From Micromonospora yasonensis (GTDB lineage Bacteria > Actinomycetota > Actinomycetes > Mycobacteriales > Micromonosporaceae), in NCBI RefSeq assembly GCF_026013475.1, contig NZ_JAPDPH010000007.1, positions 1 through 64,000 on the forward strand: DNA of 64,000 nucleotides. The letters run 5' to 3'. Within the stretch, counting starts at the first letter, position 1. Every line of letters starts with the position of its first letter. The translations under genes and the position numbers were made by a program. Positions 24,531-32,618 of this stretch are shown here, one piece after another. The notes below the pieces were generated by a model, which was not told where the DNA came from, made no database searches, and saw only the letters and a list, made by a program, of their open reading frames with translations.

Positions 24531-25328
24531 GCGAGCCGGCGCTCCGCTCAGTTGCTGGACGCTGTGCTCTGCGGCCAGCAGCGCGCGAATCGCGTCGCCG
24601 ATCACCGGGTCCACCGGGAAGCGCGCCGCCAACCACTCCAGGGTCACCCGGGCCGCCTCGCGGTTGCGCTGGTAGCCGGGCACCATCTCCGCCAGCGGCA
24701 GCACCTCCGGCGGGTACGCCCGCTCCACCCGGCGGCTGGGGTCGAACGGGTCCCGCCGGTGCGCGGTCGCCTCGGGGGCGGTCAGCCGGAGCAGCGCGAG
24801 CACCCGGTCCACCGCGTACGACTGGATGAACCGCGACGCGGTGAGCCGCTCCCCGCGCAGCTCGCGGTGCAGGCCGACGTAGAGGTTGGTCAGCGCCTCG
24901 TTGAGGTGGAACTCGACGGTGTCGTACGGCGTGCCGGGCCGGGGTGGCGGACCGGACTCGGCCAGGCCGGCGGGCGCGTCGGGGCGCTGCCACACCACCC
25001 GGGCGCCGGTGAACGGCAGCCGGGCCAACTCGTCGACCGTGAAGACCGCGTACTCGACGAAGATGCCGTCGGCGTAGAGCGCCTTGCGTCCGTTCCGCTC
25101 GTTGCGGAAGCTGTACGCCACCGGGCAGGGCACCGCCAGCCAGTCGACCGAGTCGACGTACCGGGCCACCGCCCCGTCCCGCACGACGAGGAAGAAGTCC
25201 AGGTCGGAGTGGGCGTCGAGGCGGTCGTGCTCGGCACCGGCGGACCCGAGGCCGAGCAGCGCCAGGGTGTCCGGCCGGGCGGCGAGGTGGACGGCGAGGT
25301 CGTCGAGTCGACGCAGCATCGGGTGCAT
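24489..25328 (-). CDS. Nucleotidyltransferase-fold protein (aminoglycoside/lincosamide NTase-like)
   Basis: A 279-residue protein with a pol-beta-type nucleotidyltransferase N-terminus: ALLGLGSAGAEHDRLDAHSD, then LDFFLVVRDG, i.e. G-S followed by D-x-D metal ligands. It continues with a helical C-terminal domain (VEFHLNEALTNLYVGLHREL). Relatives adenylylate antibiotics or other small molecules, but many are of unknown function, so resistance should not be assumed. GGAAGG precedes ATG 25328. The 3' end overlaps pip by 42 nt on the opposite strand, so antisense pairing of the two messages is unavoidable. Confidence 0.8.
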   Translation of the reverse strand: MHPMLRRLDDLAVHLAARPDTLALLGLGSAGAEHDRLDAHSDLDFFLVVRDGAVARYVDSVDWLAVPCPVAYSFRNERNGRKALYADGIFVEYAVFTVDELARLPFTGARVVWQRPDAPAGLAESGPPPRPGTPYDTVEFHLNEALTNLYVGLHRELRGERLTASRFIQSYAVDRVLALLRLTAPEATAHRRDPFDPSRRVERAYPPEVLPLAEMVPGYQRNREAARVTLEWLAARFPVDPVIGDAIRALLAAEHSVQQLSGAPARSAGEPDGELVGGA

Positions 25329-25530
25329 CCGTCGTCCCTTCCGTGAAGAGTCGACGTTTCAGCCCGTACGGCCCTGCACCGCCGCCGGGGTCGCGACACC
25401 GATGCGGCCCATTCTGCCCCGTGCGGGCGTCTGGTTCACCCCTGCTCGGCCCGTAGCGGTCGGGTTTCCGTCGTCCGGGCGCCCCCTCGTGATCTACCCA
25501 GCCACCACCGCCGGTGGCAGGATCATCCGC

Positions 25531-26364
25531 GTGACGGGTTCGCTGTTCGCGGTCAGTGATCTCCACGTGTCGTACGAGGAGAACCGTAGGGTGGTCGACC
25601 GCCTGCAGCCGGAGTCGGCGGACGACTGGCTGATCGTGGCCGGTGACGTGGCCGAACTGTTCGGCGCGGTCGAGGAGACGTTGCGGCTGCTCCGCGACCG
25701 GTTCGCCCAGGTGATCTGGGCGCCGGGCAACCACGAGCTGTGGACGCACCCGTCCGACCCGGTGACCCTGCGCGGGCAGGAGCGCTACGCGGCGCTGGTG
25801 GCGATGTGCCGTGACCTCGGCGTGCTGACCCCGGAGGACGACTTCCCGGTCTGGCAGTCGGAGGACGGGCCGGTGGTGGTGGCCCCGCTGTTCCAGCTCT
25901 ACGACTACTCGTTCCGCGCGCCGGGCACCAGCAGCAAGGAGGAGTCGCTACGCCGGGCGTACGACGCCGGGGTGGTGTGCACCGACGAGGTGCTGCTGCA
26001 CCCGGACCCGTACCCGGACCGGGAGTCCTGGTGCTGGGCGCGGCTGGCCGAGACCGAACGCCGGCTCGCCGCCGTCGACCCGGCCCTGCCGACCGTCCTG
26101 GTCAGCCACTGGCCATTGGTGCGCCAGCCCACCGAGGTCCTCTGGTACCCGGAGTTCGCCCAGTGGTGCGGCACCGAGCGCACCGCCGACTGGCACGTCC
26201 GGCACCGGGCGGTCGCCGCCGTCTACGGGCACCTGCACATCCCCCGCACCACGGAGTACGACGGGGTGCGCTTCGAGGAGGTGTCGCTGGGCTACCCGCG
26301 CGAGTGGCGCAGAAGGGGCGACGAGCCTCAGCCCATGCGCCGGATCCTGGGCGGCAAGCAGTGA
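25531..26364 (+). CDS. pptH: Metallophosphoesterase, PptH-like (phosphopantetheinyl hydrolase)
   Basis: A 277-residue calcineurin-type phosphoesterase with all metal motifs: VSDLHVSYEENRRVV (D-x-H), VAGDVAE (G-D), APGNHELW (G-N-H-E), VSHWPLVRQPT and YGHLHIPR (G-H-x-H). Its stop overlaps the start of a 4'-phosphopantetheinyl transferase gene. The same pairing occurs in Mycobacterium (Rv2795c PptH with PptT), where PptH removes the phosphopantetheine arm (established for that pair). The symbol rests on this gene order plus the fold. GTG 25531 follows CAGGAT (25518-25523) by 7 nt, pointing to leaderless translation. Confidence 0.85.
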   Translation: MTGSLFAVSDLHVSYEENRRVVDRLQPESADDWLIVAGDVAELFGAVEETLRLLRDRFAQVIWAPGNHELWTHPSDPVTLRGQERYAALVAMCRDLGVLTPEDDFPVWQSEDGPVVVAPLFQLYDYSFRAPGTSSKEESLRRAYDAGVVCTDEVLLHPDPYPDRESWCWARLAETERRLAAVDPALPTVLVSHWPLVRQPTEVLWYPEFAQWCGTERTADWHVRHRAVAAVYGHLHIPRTTEYDGVRFEEVSLGYPREWRRRGDEPQPMRRILGGKQ

Positions 26365-27020
26365 TCGAGACCCTGCTGCCCCCGGCCGTCGTGACGGTCC
26401 ACGCCTTCTCCGACATCCCCGGCGAGGCCCCGTACCCGGGCGAGGAGGACCTGGTCGCCAAGGCCGTGGAGATTCGCCGCCGCGAGTTCGTCACCGCCCG
26501 CCGCTGCGCCCGCGAGGCGCTGGGCAAGCTGGGCCACGCCCCGGCTCCGATCCGCTCCGGCCCTCGCCGGGAGCCGGTGTGGCCGGCCGGGGTGGTCGGC
26601 AGCATCACCCACTGCGCCGGCTACCGGGCGGCGGCGGTCGCCCGGGACACCGACCTGGCCGCCGTCGGCATCGACGCGGAACCGCACGACATCCTCCCCG
26701 AGGGGGTGGGTGCGGCGGTGACCGTCCGCGGCGAGCCGGAGCTGCTGCGCCGGCTCGGCCGGGGGAACCCGACCGTCCACTGGGGTCGGCTGCTGTTCAG
26801 CGCCAAGGAGTCGGTCTACAAGGCGTGGTACCCGCTGACCGGGCGCTGGCTCGGCTTCGAGGACGCCGAGCTGTCCATCGACCCCGCCGCCGGGACCTTC
26901 ACCGCCCGGGTGCTGGTCGACGGCACCCGCGCCGACGGCGGGCCGCCGCTGACCGAGCTGCACGGCCGCTGGCTGGTCGCCCGCGGCCTGATCGTCACGG
27001 CCGTGACCGTGCCCTGTTGA
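26361..27020 (+). CDS. pptT: 4'-phosphopantetheinyl transferase (PptT-like)
   Basis: A 219-residue Sfp-type PPTase that attaches the phosphopantetheine arm of CoA to carrier proteins of fatty-acid, polyketide and non-ribosomal peptide synthases. Motifs: EPVWPAGVVGSITHCAGYRA (P1 region), the metal-binding VGIDAEPHD (Asp105, Glu107) and FSAKESVYKAWYPLTGRW (Glu150, Lys154). GTG 26361 overlaps the TGA of the pptH-like gene, so the loading and unloading enzymes are made together. A damaged unrelated gene follows directly. Confidence 0.93.
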   Translation: MIETLLPPAVVTVHAFSDIPGEAPYPGEEDLVAKAVEIRRREFVTARRCAREALGKLGHAPAPIRSGPRREPVWPAGVVGSITHCAGYRAAAVARDTDLAAVGIDAEPHDILPEGVGAAVTVRGEPELLRRLGRGNPTVHWGRLLFSAKESVYKAWYPLTGRWLGFEDAELSIDPAAGTFTARVLVDGTRADGGPPLTELHGRWLVARGLIVTAVTVPC

Positions 27021-27544
27021 CCGACCCCCTGTCCAGGCGGGCGTCCAGTCGCCGTCAGGAGCTCTGCCAGGTCGGCGGCCGGGCTACGGCGTTGGGGGGG
27101 GCGGAGGATCCGCGCGTCGCGGCGGCGCTGGCCCACACCGGCTGGCAGGGGCGGCTACGGCCCACCACCTGCCACCTGTGCTCCTGCTACACCACCCTGT
27201 ACGTCCAGGTCACACCGGACGGCGGCGCGGTCTGGTCACCGCAGAACACGCCGCCGAGCTGGCTGCCGCGCTCCACCGAGGACCCGCCCACGCTGCTGCC
27301 TGCCGTCGGGCCGCGCCGAGCCACGCCCTACCAGGCCAGCGCCTGGCACGAGGGCGGGTCAACGCTCGGCGGCCACCCGCAGTGGATCCAGGACGCGGAG
27401 CACGTCGGCTGCCCGGCGTGCGGGGAGCCGATGGACTACGTCGGCCTCGTCGGCGGCGCCGACCTCGACTTCGGCGAAGGCGCCTACTACCTCCACCTGC
27501 ACGCGCCGTGCGGCCTCGCCGCCGTCAACTACCAGCAGAGTTGA
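27017..27544 (+). CDS. Probable 5'-truncated YwqG/DUF1963-like protein
   Basis: The open frame after pptT encodes a recognisable C-terminal half: AALAHTGWQGRLRPTTCHLC, then SCYTTLYVQVTPDGGAVWSP, GGHPQWIQDAEHVGCPACGE, then GEGAYYLHLHAPCGLAAVNY. Two C-x-x-C pairs could bind zinc. From memory, intact relatives carry about 150 more residues at the N-terminus that are missing here. The only available start is TTG 27017, which overlaps the pptT stop and lacks a good ribosome site, and a G8 run at 27093-27100 marks a possible indel. It may be a remnant or a short coupled gene of 175 residues. Confidence 0.5.
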   Translation: MTDPLSRRASSRRQELCQVGGRATALGGAEDPRVAAALAHTGWQGRLRPTTCHLCSCYTTLYVQVTPDGGAVWSPQNTPPSWLPRSTEDPPTLLPAVGPRRATPYQASAWHEGGSTLGGHPQWIQDAEHVGCPACGEPMDYVGLVGGADLDFGEGAYYLHLHAPCGLAAVNYQQS

Positions 27545-27547
27545 CAG

Positions 27548-28366
27548 CTAGCCCACGCTCTCGGCCAGGGGCGCGGGCTCGTCGGCCATGGCCGCCACGG
27601 CCCGGAGCAGCTCGGCCGCCGGGGCGTCCGCCGGGAAGAACGTCTCGATGGAGATCTCGTCCAGCGTCACGTCCCGGGGCGAACCGAACATCGTCATCGT
27701 GTAGAGCAGCGCCAGCTCGCCGTACTCGGTCGCCAGCCGCAGCGGGACGACCAGATCCTCGGCCGGCGCGGCGGCGACCGGGCTCGGCTCCGGCGCCGGG
27801 TAACTCTCCAGTTCCGCCAGCAGCTCGGCCAAGCCTTCGGCGGCGGTGCGGGCGAGCTGGCGGCGGACCCGGCGCAGCACGTGCGCCCGCCACTGCGCGA
27901 GGTTCACGATCCGCCGGGACAGGCCGTCCGGATGCAGCGTCGCGCGCAGCACGTTGACCCGTGGCGTCCGCAGCTCCTCCGGCACCCCCTGCAGGAACAC
28001 CGCCATGGTGCGGTTCGCGGCGAGCATTTCCCACCGTACGTTGACGGCCAGCGCCGGATTCGGCTCGTGGCCGGCGAGGACGGCCTCCACGGCGGCCCGC
28101 GCGGCGCCGAGGTCGGTGAACGGCCGCTCGGGGTGCACCGGCGCGAACCCGGCGGCGAGGTAGAGCGTGTTGCGCTCCCGCAGCGGCACGTCCAGCTCGT
28201 CGCAGAGCCGCTCGATCATGCCGCGGCTCGGGTTGGCCCGCCCGGTCTCGACGAAGCTGAGGTGCCGGGTGGACAGCTCGGCCGAGACCGACACGTCGAG
28301 CTGTGAGCGGCCTCGCCGCTCCCGCCAGCGCCGAATCAACACGCCCACCGGTTCGGTCCTGGTCAT
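27548..28366 (-). CDS. XRE-family regulator with MmyB-like ligand domain
   Basis: A 272-residue transcription factor. An N-terminal XRE helix-turn-helix (about 5-65; LIRRWRERRGRSQLDVSVSA, RHLSFVETGRANPSRGMIER) is joined to an MmyB-like C-terminal domain (WEMLAANRTMAVFLQGVPEE, LHPDGLSRRIVNLAQWRAHV, LVVPLRLATEYGELALLYTM, FGSPRDVTLDEISIETFFPAD). Members control nearby oxidoreductase or NTF2-like genes and bind fatty-acid-like ligands. ATG 28366 is correct since the upstream frame runs through the intergenic promoter. It is divergent from the SnoaL-like gene, its probable target. Confidence 0.9.
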   Translation of the reverse strand: MTRTEPVGVLIRRWRERRGRSQLDVSVSAELSTRHLSFVETGRANPSRGMIERLCDELDVPLRERNTLYLAAGFAPVHPERPFTDLGAARAAVEAVLAGHEPNPALAVNVRWEMLAANRTMAVFLQGVPEELRTPRVNVLRATLHPDGLSRRIVNLAQWRAHVLRRVRRQLARTAAEGLAELLAELESYPAPEPSPVAAAPAEDLVVPLRLATEYGELALLYTMTMFGSPRDVTLDEISIETFFPADAPAAELLRAVAAMADEPAPLAESVG

Positions 28367-28497
28367 GGCACCAGCCTCACGCGTAACGCGGCACGGGGCA
28401 ATGACCTCCCAGGTAATCGACGCCGACCGGGTCGGGGCCGCACGGTTCCAGGTGTGGCAGCCGCCGCACCGCACCGTCGACACGAGGAGGAACCACC

Positions 28498-28887
28498 ATG
28501 ACATCCGCGTACCAGGCCACCGTCGAGCGCTACGTCCGGTTCTGGAACACCGGCAAGCCCGACGAGCAGCAGGAACTCGCCGCGGAGACGTTCACCGACG
28601 ACGTCCGGTACCACGCGGTGATCGGGGTGTTCACCGGCCGCCAGGCGCTGATCGGCTTCCACGACCAGTTCACCGGGCACATGACCGACGCGGTGTTCCA
28701 GCGCCGTGGCGAGCCGCAGTTCCACCACGACCGGGGCCGGCTGCTGTGGGAGATCGAGGTGGGTGACGGAAAGTCCTTCGCCACCGGCACCGATGTGCTG
28801 GTGTTCGACGCGGACGGCCGGATCAGCGAGATCACGGCGTTCCTGGACCGGGCGCCGGAAGGCTTCGACCCGCACGCCCACCACTGA
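28498..28887 (+). CDS. SnoaL-like (NTF2-fold) protein
   Basis: A 129-residue NTF2-fold polyketide-cyclase/SnoaL-like protein: VERYVRFWNTGKPDEQQELA, TFTDDVRYHAVIGVFTGRQA, LLWEIEVGDGKSFATGTDVL and FDADGRISEITAFLDRAPEG. This cone-shaped fold binds small hydrophobic molecules; an enzymatic role cannot be assigned. A strong GAGGAGGAACCACC precedes the ATG. It shares a 131-nt divergent promoter region with the XRE/MmyB regulator. Confidence 0.88.
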   Translation: MTSAYQATVERYVRFWNTGKPDEQQELAAETFTDDVRYHAVIGVFTGRQALIGFHDQFTGHMTDAVFQRRGEPQFHHDRGRLLWEIEVGDGKSFATGTDVLVFDADGRISEITAFLDRAPEGFDPHAHH

Positions 28888-28899
28888 CCCCGCGACGAT

Positions 28900-28929
28900 C
28901 CCGGCGGGGCGGTGGTCCGCCCCGCCGGG
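28900..28929. terminator. Bidirectional terminator, 13-bp stem
   Basis: Arms CCCGGCGGGGCGG (28900-28912) and CCGCCCCGCCGGG (28917-28929) enclose a TGGT loop. It lies between the convergent SnoaL-like and cyclophilin genes. Confidence 0.8.
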
Positions 28930-28936
28930 TCGGGGT

Positions 28937-29695
28937 TCAGTGGCCCCGCTTGGCCCGGTGGATCTCCACCGGCAGGGCCGGCGCGCCGTCGATCGGCGCC
29001 GGGTCCTCCGGCGTGGCGGCGATCCCGCCGGCCGCGATCCGGTCCAGGGTGGCCAGCCCGGCCTCGTCGACGGTGCCGAAGACGGTGTAGTTGGGGCGCA
29101 GCGCCGAGTCGGACTGGACCAGGAAGAACTGGCTGCCGTTGGTGTCCGGTCCGGCGTTGGCCATGGCCAGGGTGCCCCGGGCGTAGAGCCGGCGGACCCC
29201 GGTCGGGTCGGTCGGCGCCGGCGGCAGGTCGGTGGGGAGTTCGTCGGCGTACCGGTAGCCCGGGCCGCCCTCGCCGGTGCCGGACGGGTCGCCGCACTGC
29301 AGCACCTTCAGCGTCGGGTACGCGGTGAGCCGGTGGCACGGCGTCCGGTCGTAGAACACGTGTCGGGCCAGGTGCAGGAAGCTCTGCACGGTGCACGGGG
29401 CCTGTTCCCGGTCGAGGGTCAGCCCGATCGGCCCCTGGTTGGTGTGCAGGGTGACCCGGACCGCGCCGTGGTCGGGCGTGTGTCGGGGGTCCGGCGGCAG
29501 CGGCACCGGCCGGGCCGCCGGCTCATCCGGCGTCGGTGTGTACGCGCACGGCCCCGCCGTGGGCGCCGGCGTGACGGCCGGCGCCGCGGTCGCGGCGGCG
29601 CCCCCGGTGGTGACCAGCGCGGCGGAGATCACCACCACGCCGGCCAGGCGGGACAGCAGCGGCGGGACGGCGTGCGGTCGGGTGTCGCTCGACAC
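28937..29695 (-). CDS. Exported/membrane-anchored cyclophilin-type peptidyl-prolyl isomerase
   Basis: A 252-residue protein. A signal/anchor sequence (about 12-40; LLSRLAGVVVISAALVTTGG) precedes a Pro-rich linker and a cyclophilin domain (about 85-250): VTLHTNQGPIGLTLDREQAP, VQSFLHLARHVFYDRTPCHR, the catalytic/PPIase core GTLAMANAGPDTNGSQFFL and NYTVFGTVDEAGLATLDRIA. It probably assists folding of exported proteins. GTG 29695 has GGGAGGA upstream; longer readings overlap the divergent enzyme gene. Confidence 0.88.
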   Translation of the reverse strand: MSSDTRPHAVPPLLSRLAGVVVISAALVTTGGAAATAAPAVTPAPTAGPCAYTPTPDEPAARPVPLPPDPRHTPDHGAVRVTLHTNQGPIGLTLDREQAPCTVQSFLHLARHVFYDRTPCHRLTAYPTLKVLQCGDPSGTGEGGPGYRYADELPTDLPPAPTDPTGVRRLYARGTLAMANAGPDTNGSQFFLVQSDSALRPNYTVFGTVDEAGLATLDRIAAGGIAATPEDPAPIDGAPALPVEIHRAKRGH

Positions 29696-29795
29696 GTGGG
29701 TCCTCCCTGGACTCGTGGGACCAGAAAGATCGAAGTCTATGGACCTGGTGGGCCGATGTCGATGACCGCCGACCGTCGATGGCAGGATCATGGGC

Positions 29796-30872
29796 ATGTC
29801 TGTGCTGCCCGGTGAGCTGAGCACGCCGTATCCGGTAGTCGACGTGGACGTGCTGGACCGCAACGTGCGGGCGATGGCGGCGAGCGCCGCCGCACGCGGG
29901 ATCGCGCTTCGGCCGCACGCCAAGACCCACAAGTGCCTGCAGATCGCCCACCGCCAGCGGGAAGCCGGTGCGGTGGGCCTGACCATCGCCACCATCAGCG
30001 AGGCCGAGGTGCTCGCCGAGGCCGGGTTCACCGACCTCTTCATCGCGTACCCGATCTGGGCGTCGCCGGCCCGCGCCCGGCGGCTGCGCGCGCTCGCCGA
30101 GCGCGCGTCGCTGCGGATCGGGGTGGACTCGACCGAGGCCGCCGCCCTCCTCGCCGACGCCCTGCGCGGAACCGGCGCCGAACTGCTCGTCGAGATCGAC
30201 AGCGGGCATCACCGCAGCGGGGTACGGCCGGAGGCGGCGGGCGAGGTGGCCGTGGCGGCGGCCCGAGGCGGCGCCCGGGTCGGCGGCGTCTTCACCTTTC
30301 CCGGCCACGGCTACGCGCCGGGCCGGCGGGATTCGGCGGCGGCCGACGAGGCCGCCGCGCTGGACCGGGCGACGGCGGCGCTCACCGCCGTCGGCATCGA
30401 TCCCCGGGTACGCAGCGGCGGGTCGACGCCCACCGCGGCGGCGGCGGACCCCCGCGCACTCACCGAGATGCGTCCCGGGGTCTACGTCTTCAACGACGCG
30501 CAGCAGGTCGAGCTGGGCGGCTGCGACTGGTCGGACGTGGCGCTGACGATCGCCGCGACCGTGGTGAGCAGGTCCGGGTCGCGTGTCATCCTCGACGCCG
30601 GCGGCAAGGTCCTCGGCGCGGACCAGGCCGCCTGGGCAACCGGGGCCGGTCGGCTGCCCGACCACCCCGAGGCCCGTATCACCGCGCTGTCCGAGCATCA
30701 CGCCACGGTCACCTTCCCCGAGGGGCAGCCCACCGTGCGGCTCGGCGACGTCGTCCGGGTGGCGCCCAACCACGTGTGCGCCGCGGTCAACCTCGCCGAC
30801 GAGTTCGTCGTCGTGTCCGGCGGTCGGGAGATCGACCGCTGGGCCGTCGCCGCCCGCGGCGCCAACACCTGA
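29796..30872 (+). CDS. D-threonine aldolase/D-serine dehydratase-like PLP enzyme
   Basis: A 358-residue fold-type III PLP enzyme (alanine-racemase N-domain). The PLP lysine is Lys43 in LRPHAKTHKCLQIA. The C-terminal domain holds the metal site His326-x-Cys328 in VAPNHVCAAVNLADEFVVVS, typical of DSD1-type D-serine dehydratases and D-threonine aldolases. The substrate is therefore probably a beta-hydroxy D-amino acid. CAGGAT (29783-29788) is 7 nt before ATG 29796, favouring this leaderless start over ATG 29790. It is divergent from the cyclophilin gene. Confidence 0.88.
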   Translation: MSVLPGELSTPYPVVDVDVLDRNVRAMAASAAARGIALRPHAKTHKCLQIAHRQREAGAVGLTIATISEAEVLAEAGFTDLFIAYPIWASPARARRLRALAERASLRIGVDSTEAAALLADALRGTGAELLVEIDSGHHRSGVRPEAAGEVAVAAARGGARVGGVFTFPGHGYAPGRRDSAAADEAAALDRATAALTAVGIDPRVRSGGSTPTAAAADPRALTEMRPGVYVFNDAQQVELGGCDWSDVALTIAATVVSRSGSRVILDAGGKVLGADQAAWATGAGRLPDHPEARITALSEHHATVTFPEGQPTVRLGDVVRVAPNHVCAAVNLADEFVVVSGGREIDRWAVAARGANT

Positions 30873-30898
30873 GGCGTACGGCGCGGCGAAGGTCCTGA

Positions 30899-31324
30899 TC
30901 ACCGGTACGTCGACGGCGCAGCCGGGTGACGCCTCCCCCACCAGGGCAGGAGTTGGGCGAGGCCGAACAGCACCTCGACGGCGAGGAACAGCCACAGCAT
31001 CCGGGTGACACCCTGGGCCAGCGCGTACGCCTGCCACATCGCGAACAGCGTGCGCGCGATGCCATCGAACAGTCCGTGCACAGGCCGCGTCCGGACGATG
31101 CGCAGGAGGGCCCAGACGACCACGACCGAGCCCATCAGGTTCGCGAACAGAGTCTGCACCGGGTCAAGGGCGGGCAGCACGCCCAGTCCGAGGGCGTTAC
31201 CGAGCCGTGACAGCGCGTCGTGCAGCAGTGCGTAGGTCCACGGCGTCGCGAAGCCCGCGGTGACGACGAGGTCGTACCAGGCGCTCGCGCGGACGAGACG
31301 AAGGTAGGCGGGACGGGGGTGCAC
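30899..31324 (-). CDS. Four-helix integral membrane protein under MerR control
   Basis: A 141-residue membrane protein with hydrophobic helices around 15-35, 55-80, 92-110 and 112-132 (for example YDLVVTAGFATPWTYALLHD and LFLAVEVLFGLAQLLPWWG). I do not recognise the family. GTG 31324 has AGGAGG upstream. Its promoter contains a MerR-type dyad between -35 and -10, and the MerR gene is divergent, so expression is probably inducible by the MerR signal. Confidence 0.75.
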   Translation of the reverse strand: MHPRPAYLRLVRASAWYDLVVTAGFATPWTYALLHDALSRLGNALGLGVLPALDPVQTLFANLMGSVVVVWALLRIVRTRPVHGLFDGIARTLFAMWQAYALAQGVTRMLWLFLAVEVLFGLAQLLPWWGRRHPAAPSTYR

Positions 31325-31361
31325 GACGACCTCCTGCTGGTCGGGCTGCGGGGATGCCCGA

Positions 31362-31392
31362 CGCTAAACCCTGGAGTACGCTCCAAGGTCAA
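31362..31392 (-). promoter_or_regulatory. MerR-type promoter/operator with elongated spacer
   Basis: On the minus strand TTGACC (31392-31387) is followed by an 18-19-nt spacer and a TTTAGC/TTAGCG -10. The spacer carries the dyad TGGAG-N4-CTCCA (plus 31372-31385). A dyad in a long spacer is the classic architecture on which MerR activators act. Confidence 0.65.
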
Positions 31393-31414
31393 GTCCACGA
31401 GCCGGCGGGGTGCC

Positions 31415-31828
31415 ATGCGTATCGGGGAACTGGCCGCGCGAGCGGGTACGAGCACGGACACCATCCGTTTCTACGAGAAGGTCGGCCTGGTCGCGGGCCG
31501 GCGGCTGCCGAACGGCTACCGCGACTTCCCGCCGGAGACGGTGGAGTGGTTGCACTACGTCCGCACGGCGCAGCTCCTCGGCTTCTCGCTGGCGGAGATC
31601 GCCCGGACCGGCGAGCAACTGCGCGACGCGCCCGACACCGCAGCGGCGCTGTCGGCGCTGTTCCGGGAGAAGATCGCCGTCATCGACGCCCGGATGGCCG
31701 AACTCGCCGCCCTGCGCGACGACCTCACCGCCCGCGCCGACACCGGGTGTCCGTTGCGTCCGGCCAGCCCGGAGGGGAACACCGGGCCCCGCCGGGCTAC
31801 GGTTTCGTCATCACCGGGACGGCCCTAA
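31415..31828 (+). CDS. MerR-family transcriptional regulator
   Basis: A 137-residue regulator: RIGELAARAGTSTDTIRFYE (helix-turn-helix), KVGLVAGRRLPNGYRDFPPE, then VEWLHYVRTAQLLGFSLAEI and a dimerisation coiled coil (REKIAVIDARMAELAALRDD). Only one Cys (TGCPLRP, near 112) follows the coil, so it is not a classical mercury-type sensor. It resembles the zinc/copper or redox subgroup, or a ligand-binding one. It is divergent from the membrane protein gene whose promoter carries the dyad. Confidence 0.9.
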   Translation: MRIGELAARAGTSTDTIRFYEKVGLVAGRRLPNGYRDFPPETVEWLHYVRTAQLLGFSLAEIARTGEQLRDAPDTAAALSALFREKIAVIDARMAELAALRDDLTARADTGCPLRPASPEGNTGPRRATVSSSPGRP

Positions 31829-31869
31829 GCTGGGGGTCGGTACCGCGCTGTGAGCAGGGAGGGAGCGCC

Positions 31870-32328
31870 ATGAGCCAGACCGAGCGGACGGACTTCACCG
31901 ACGAATGGAACGTGGCCGAGGACGACGGCGTCCTGGACGCCTCGGACACCCTCGACGACGGCGTCGGCGATCCCCTCGACACCGGCATCGCCCCGGCGGA
32001 TCGCTGGGCGGGAGCGAACCGGTTCGGCACCACCCCGGCGGAGGAGCGGGCCGGCGAGTCCCTCGCGCAGCTGCTCGCCCAGGAGGAGCCGGACATCGAC
32101 CCGTACGCCGAGCCGGACGACGACGAGGACGAGCTGACCCGCCGCGGGTACGAGCGGGAGGCGCGGACGGGGCGCCTGGTCGCCCCCGACGCGGCCTTCG
32201 GCGAGGATCAGGAGGCGGATTCGTTCGCCTGGGACGCCGGGATCGACGGCGGCGGGGCCAGCGCGGAGGAAGCCGCGGTCCACCTGGTCGACGACCCGGA
32301 GGGCCCGGGCGACGGCCCGTTGCGCTGA
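31870..32328 (+). CDS. DUF5709 family protein
   Basis: A 152-residue very acidic, hydrophilic protein with the layout of actinobacterial DUF5709: DGVLDASDTLDDGVGDPLDT, PADRWAGANRFGTTPAEERA, GESLAQLLAQEEPDID, then RRGYEREARTGRLVAPD and a tail EEAAVHLVDDPEG. No catalytic or membrane features are seen and the function is unknown. GGAGGGAGCGCC precedes the ATG. Confidence 0.85.
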   Translation: MSQTERTDFTDEWNVAEDDGVLDASDTLDDGVGDPLDTGIAPADRWAGANRFGTTPAEERAGESLAQLLAQEEPDIDPYAEPDDDEDELTRRGYEREARTGRLVAPDAAFGEDQEADSFAWDAGIDGGGASAEEAAVHLVDDPEGPGDGPLR

Positions 32329-32567
32329 GGCCACGAACCGCGCCACCTCAGGCGCTCGGCGCCGGGGGCTCGACGGATCCGGTCACGATCCCGGAACCTC
32401 CGGCTGCGCCCGCCCGGGCCGGTCGTCGGGCTCGGCGCCGGGGAGGCCGGTCCGATCCAGTTGAAGGTTGCGAGCGGTCGATTTCTTGACGTGCTGCTCG
32501 CAAGCTATATCTGGCCGGCCGGGCTCGGATTCTGGTCAGACTTACTTCGGCGATACCGGACAGCAGG
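32329..32567. other. Non-coding gap before the secreted protein terminator
   Basis: About 240 nt with a somewhat AT-richer core at 32479-32555. I see no gene, tRNA or clear promoter assignable to a neighbour, since both flanking genes end here. Confidence 0.5.
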
Positions 32568-32601
32568 CCGGACCCGCGCCGACTGATCGACGCGGGTCCG
32601 G
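32568..32601. terminator. Terminator hairpin for the large secreted protein gene
   Basis: Arms CCGGACCCGCG (32568-32578) and CGCGGGTCCGG (32591-32601) form an 11-bp stem with a 12-nt loop, 17 nt beyond the stop codon of the minus-strand gene. Confidence 0.75.
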
Positions 32602-32618
32602 TGATCTCAGCTAGCGGT

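Noticed and set aside
24489-25328. Antibiotic-resistance nucleotidyltransferase
   Set aside because: The fold is visible, but no subfamily-specific residues or resistance context support a drug substrate.
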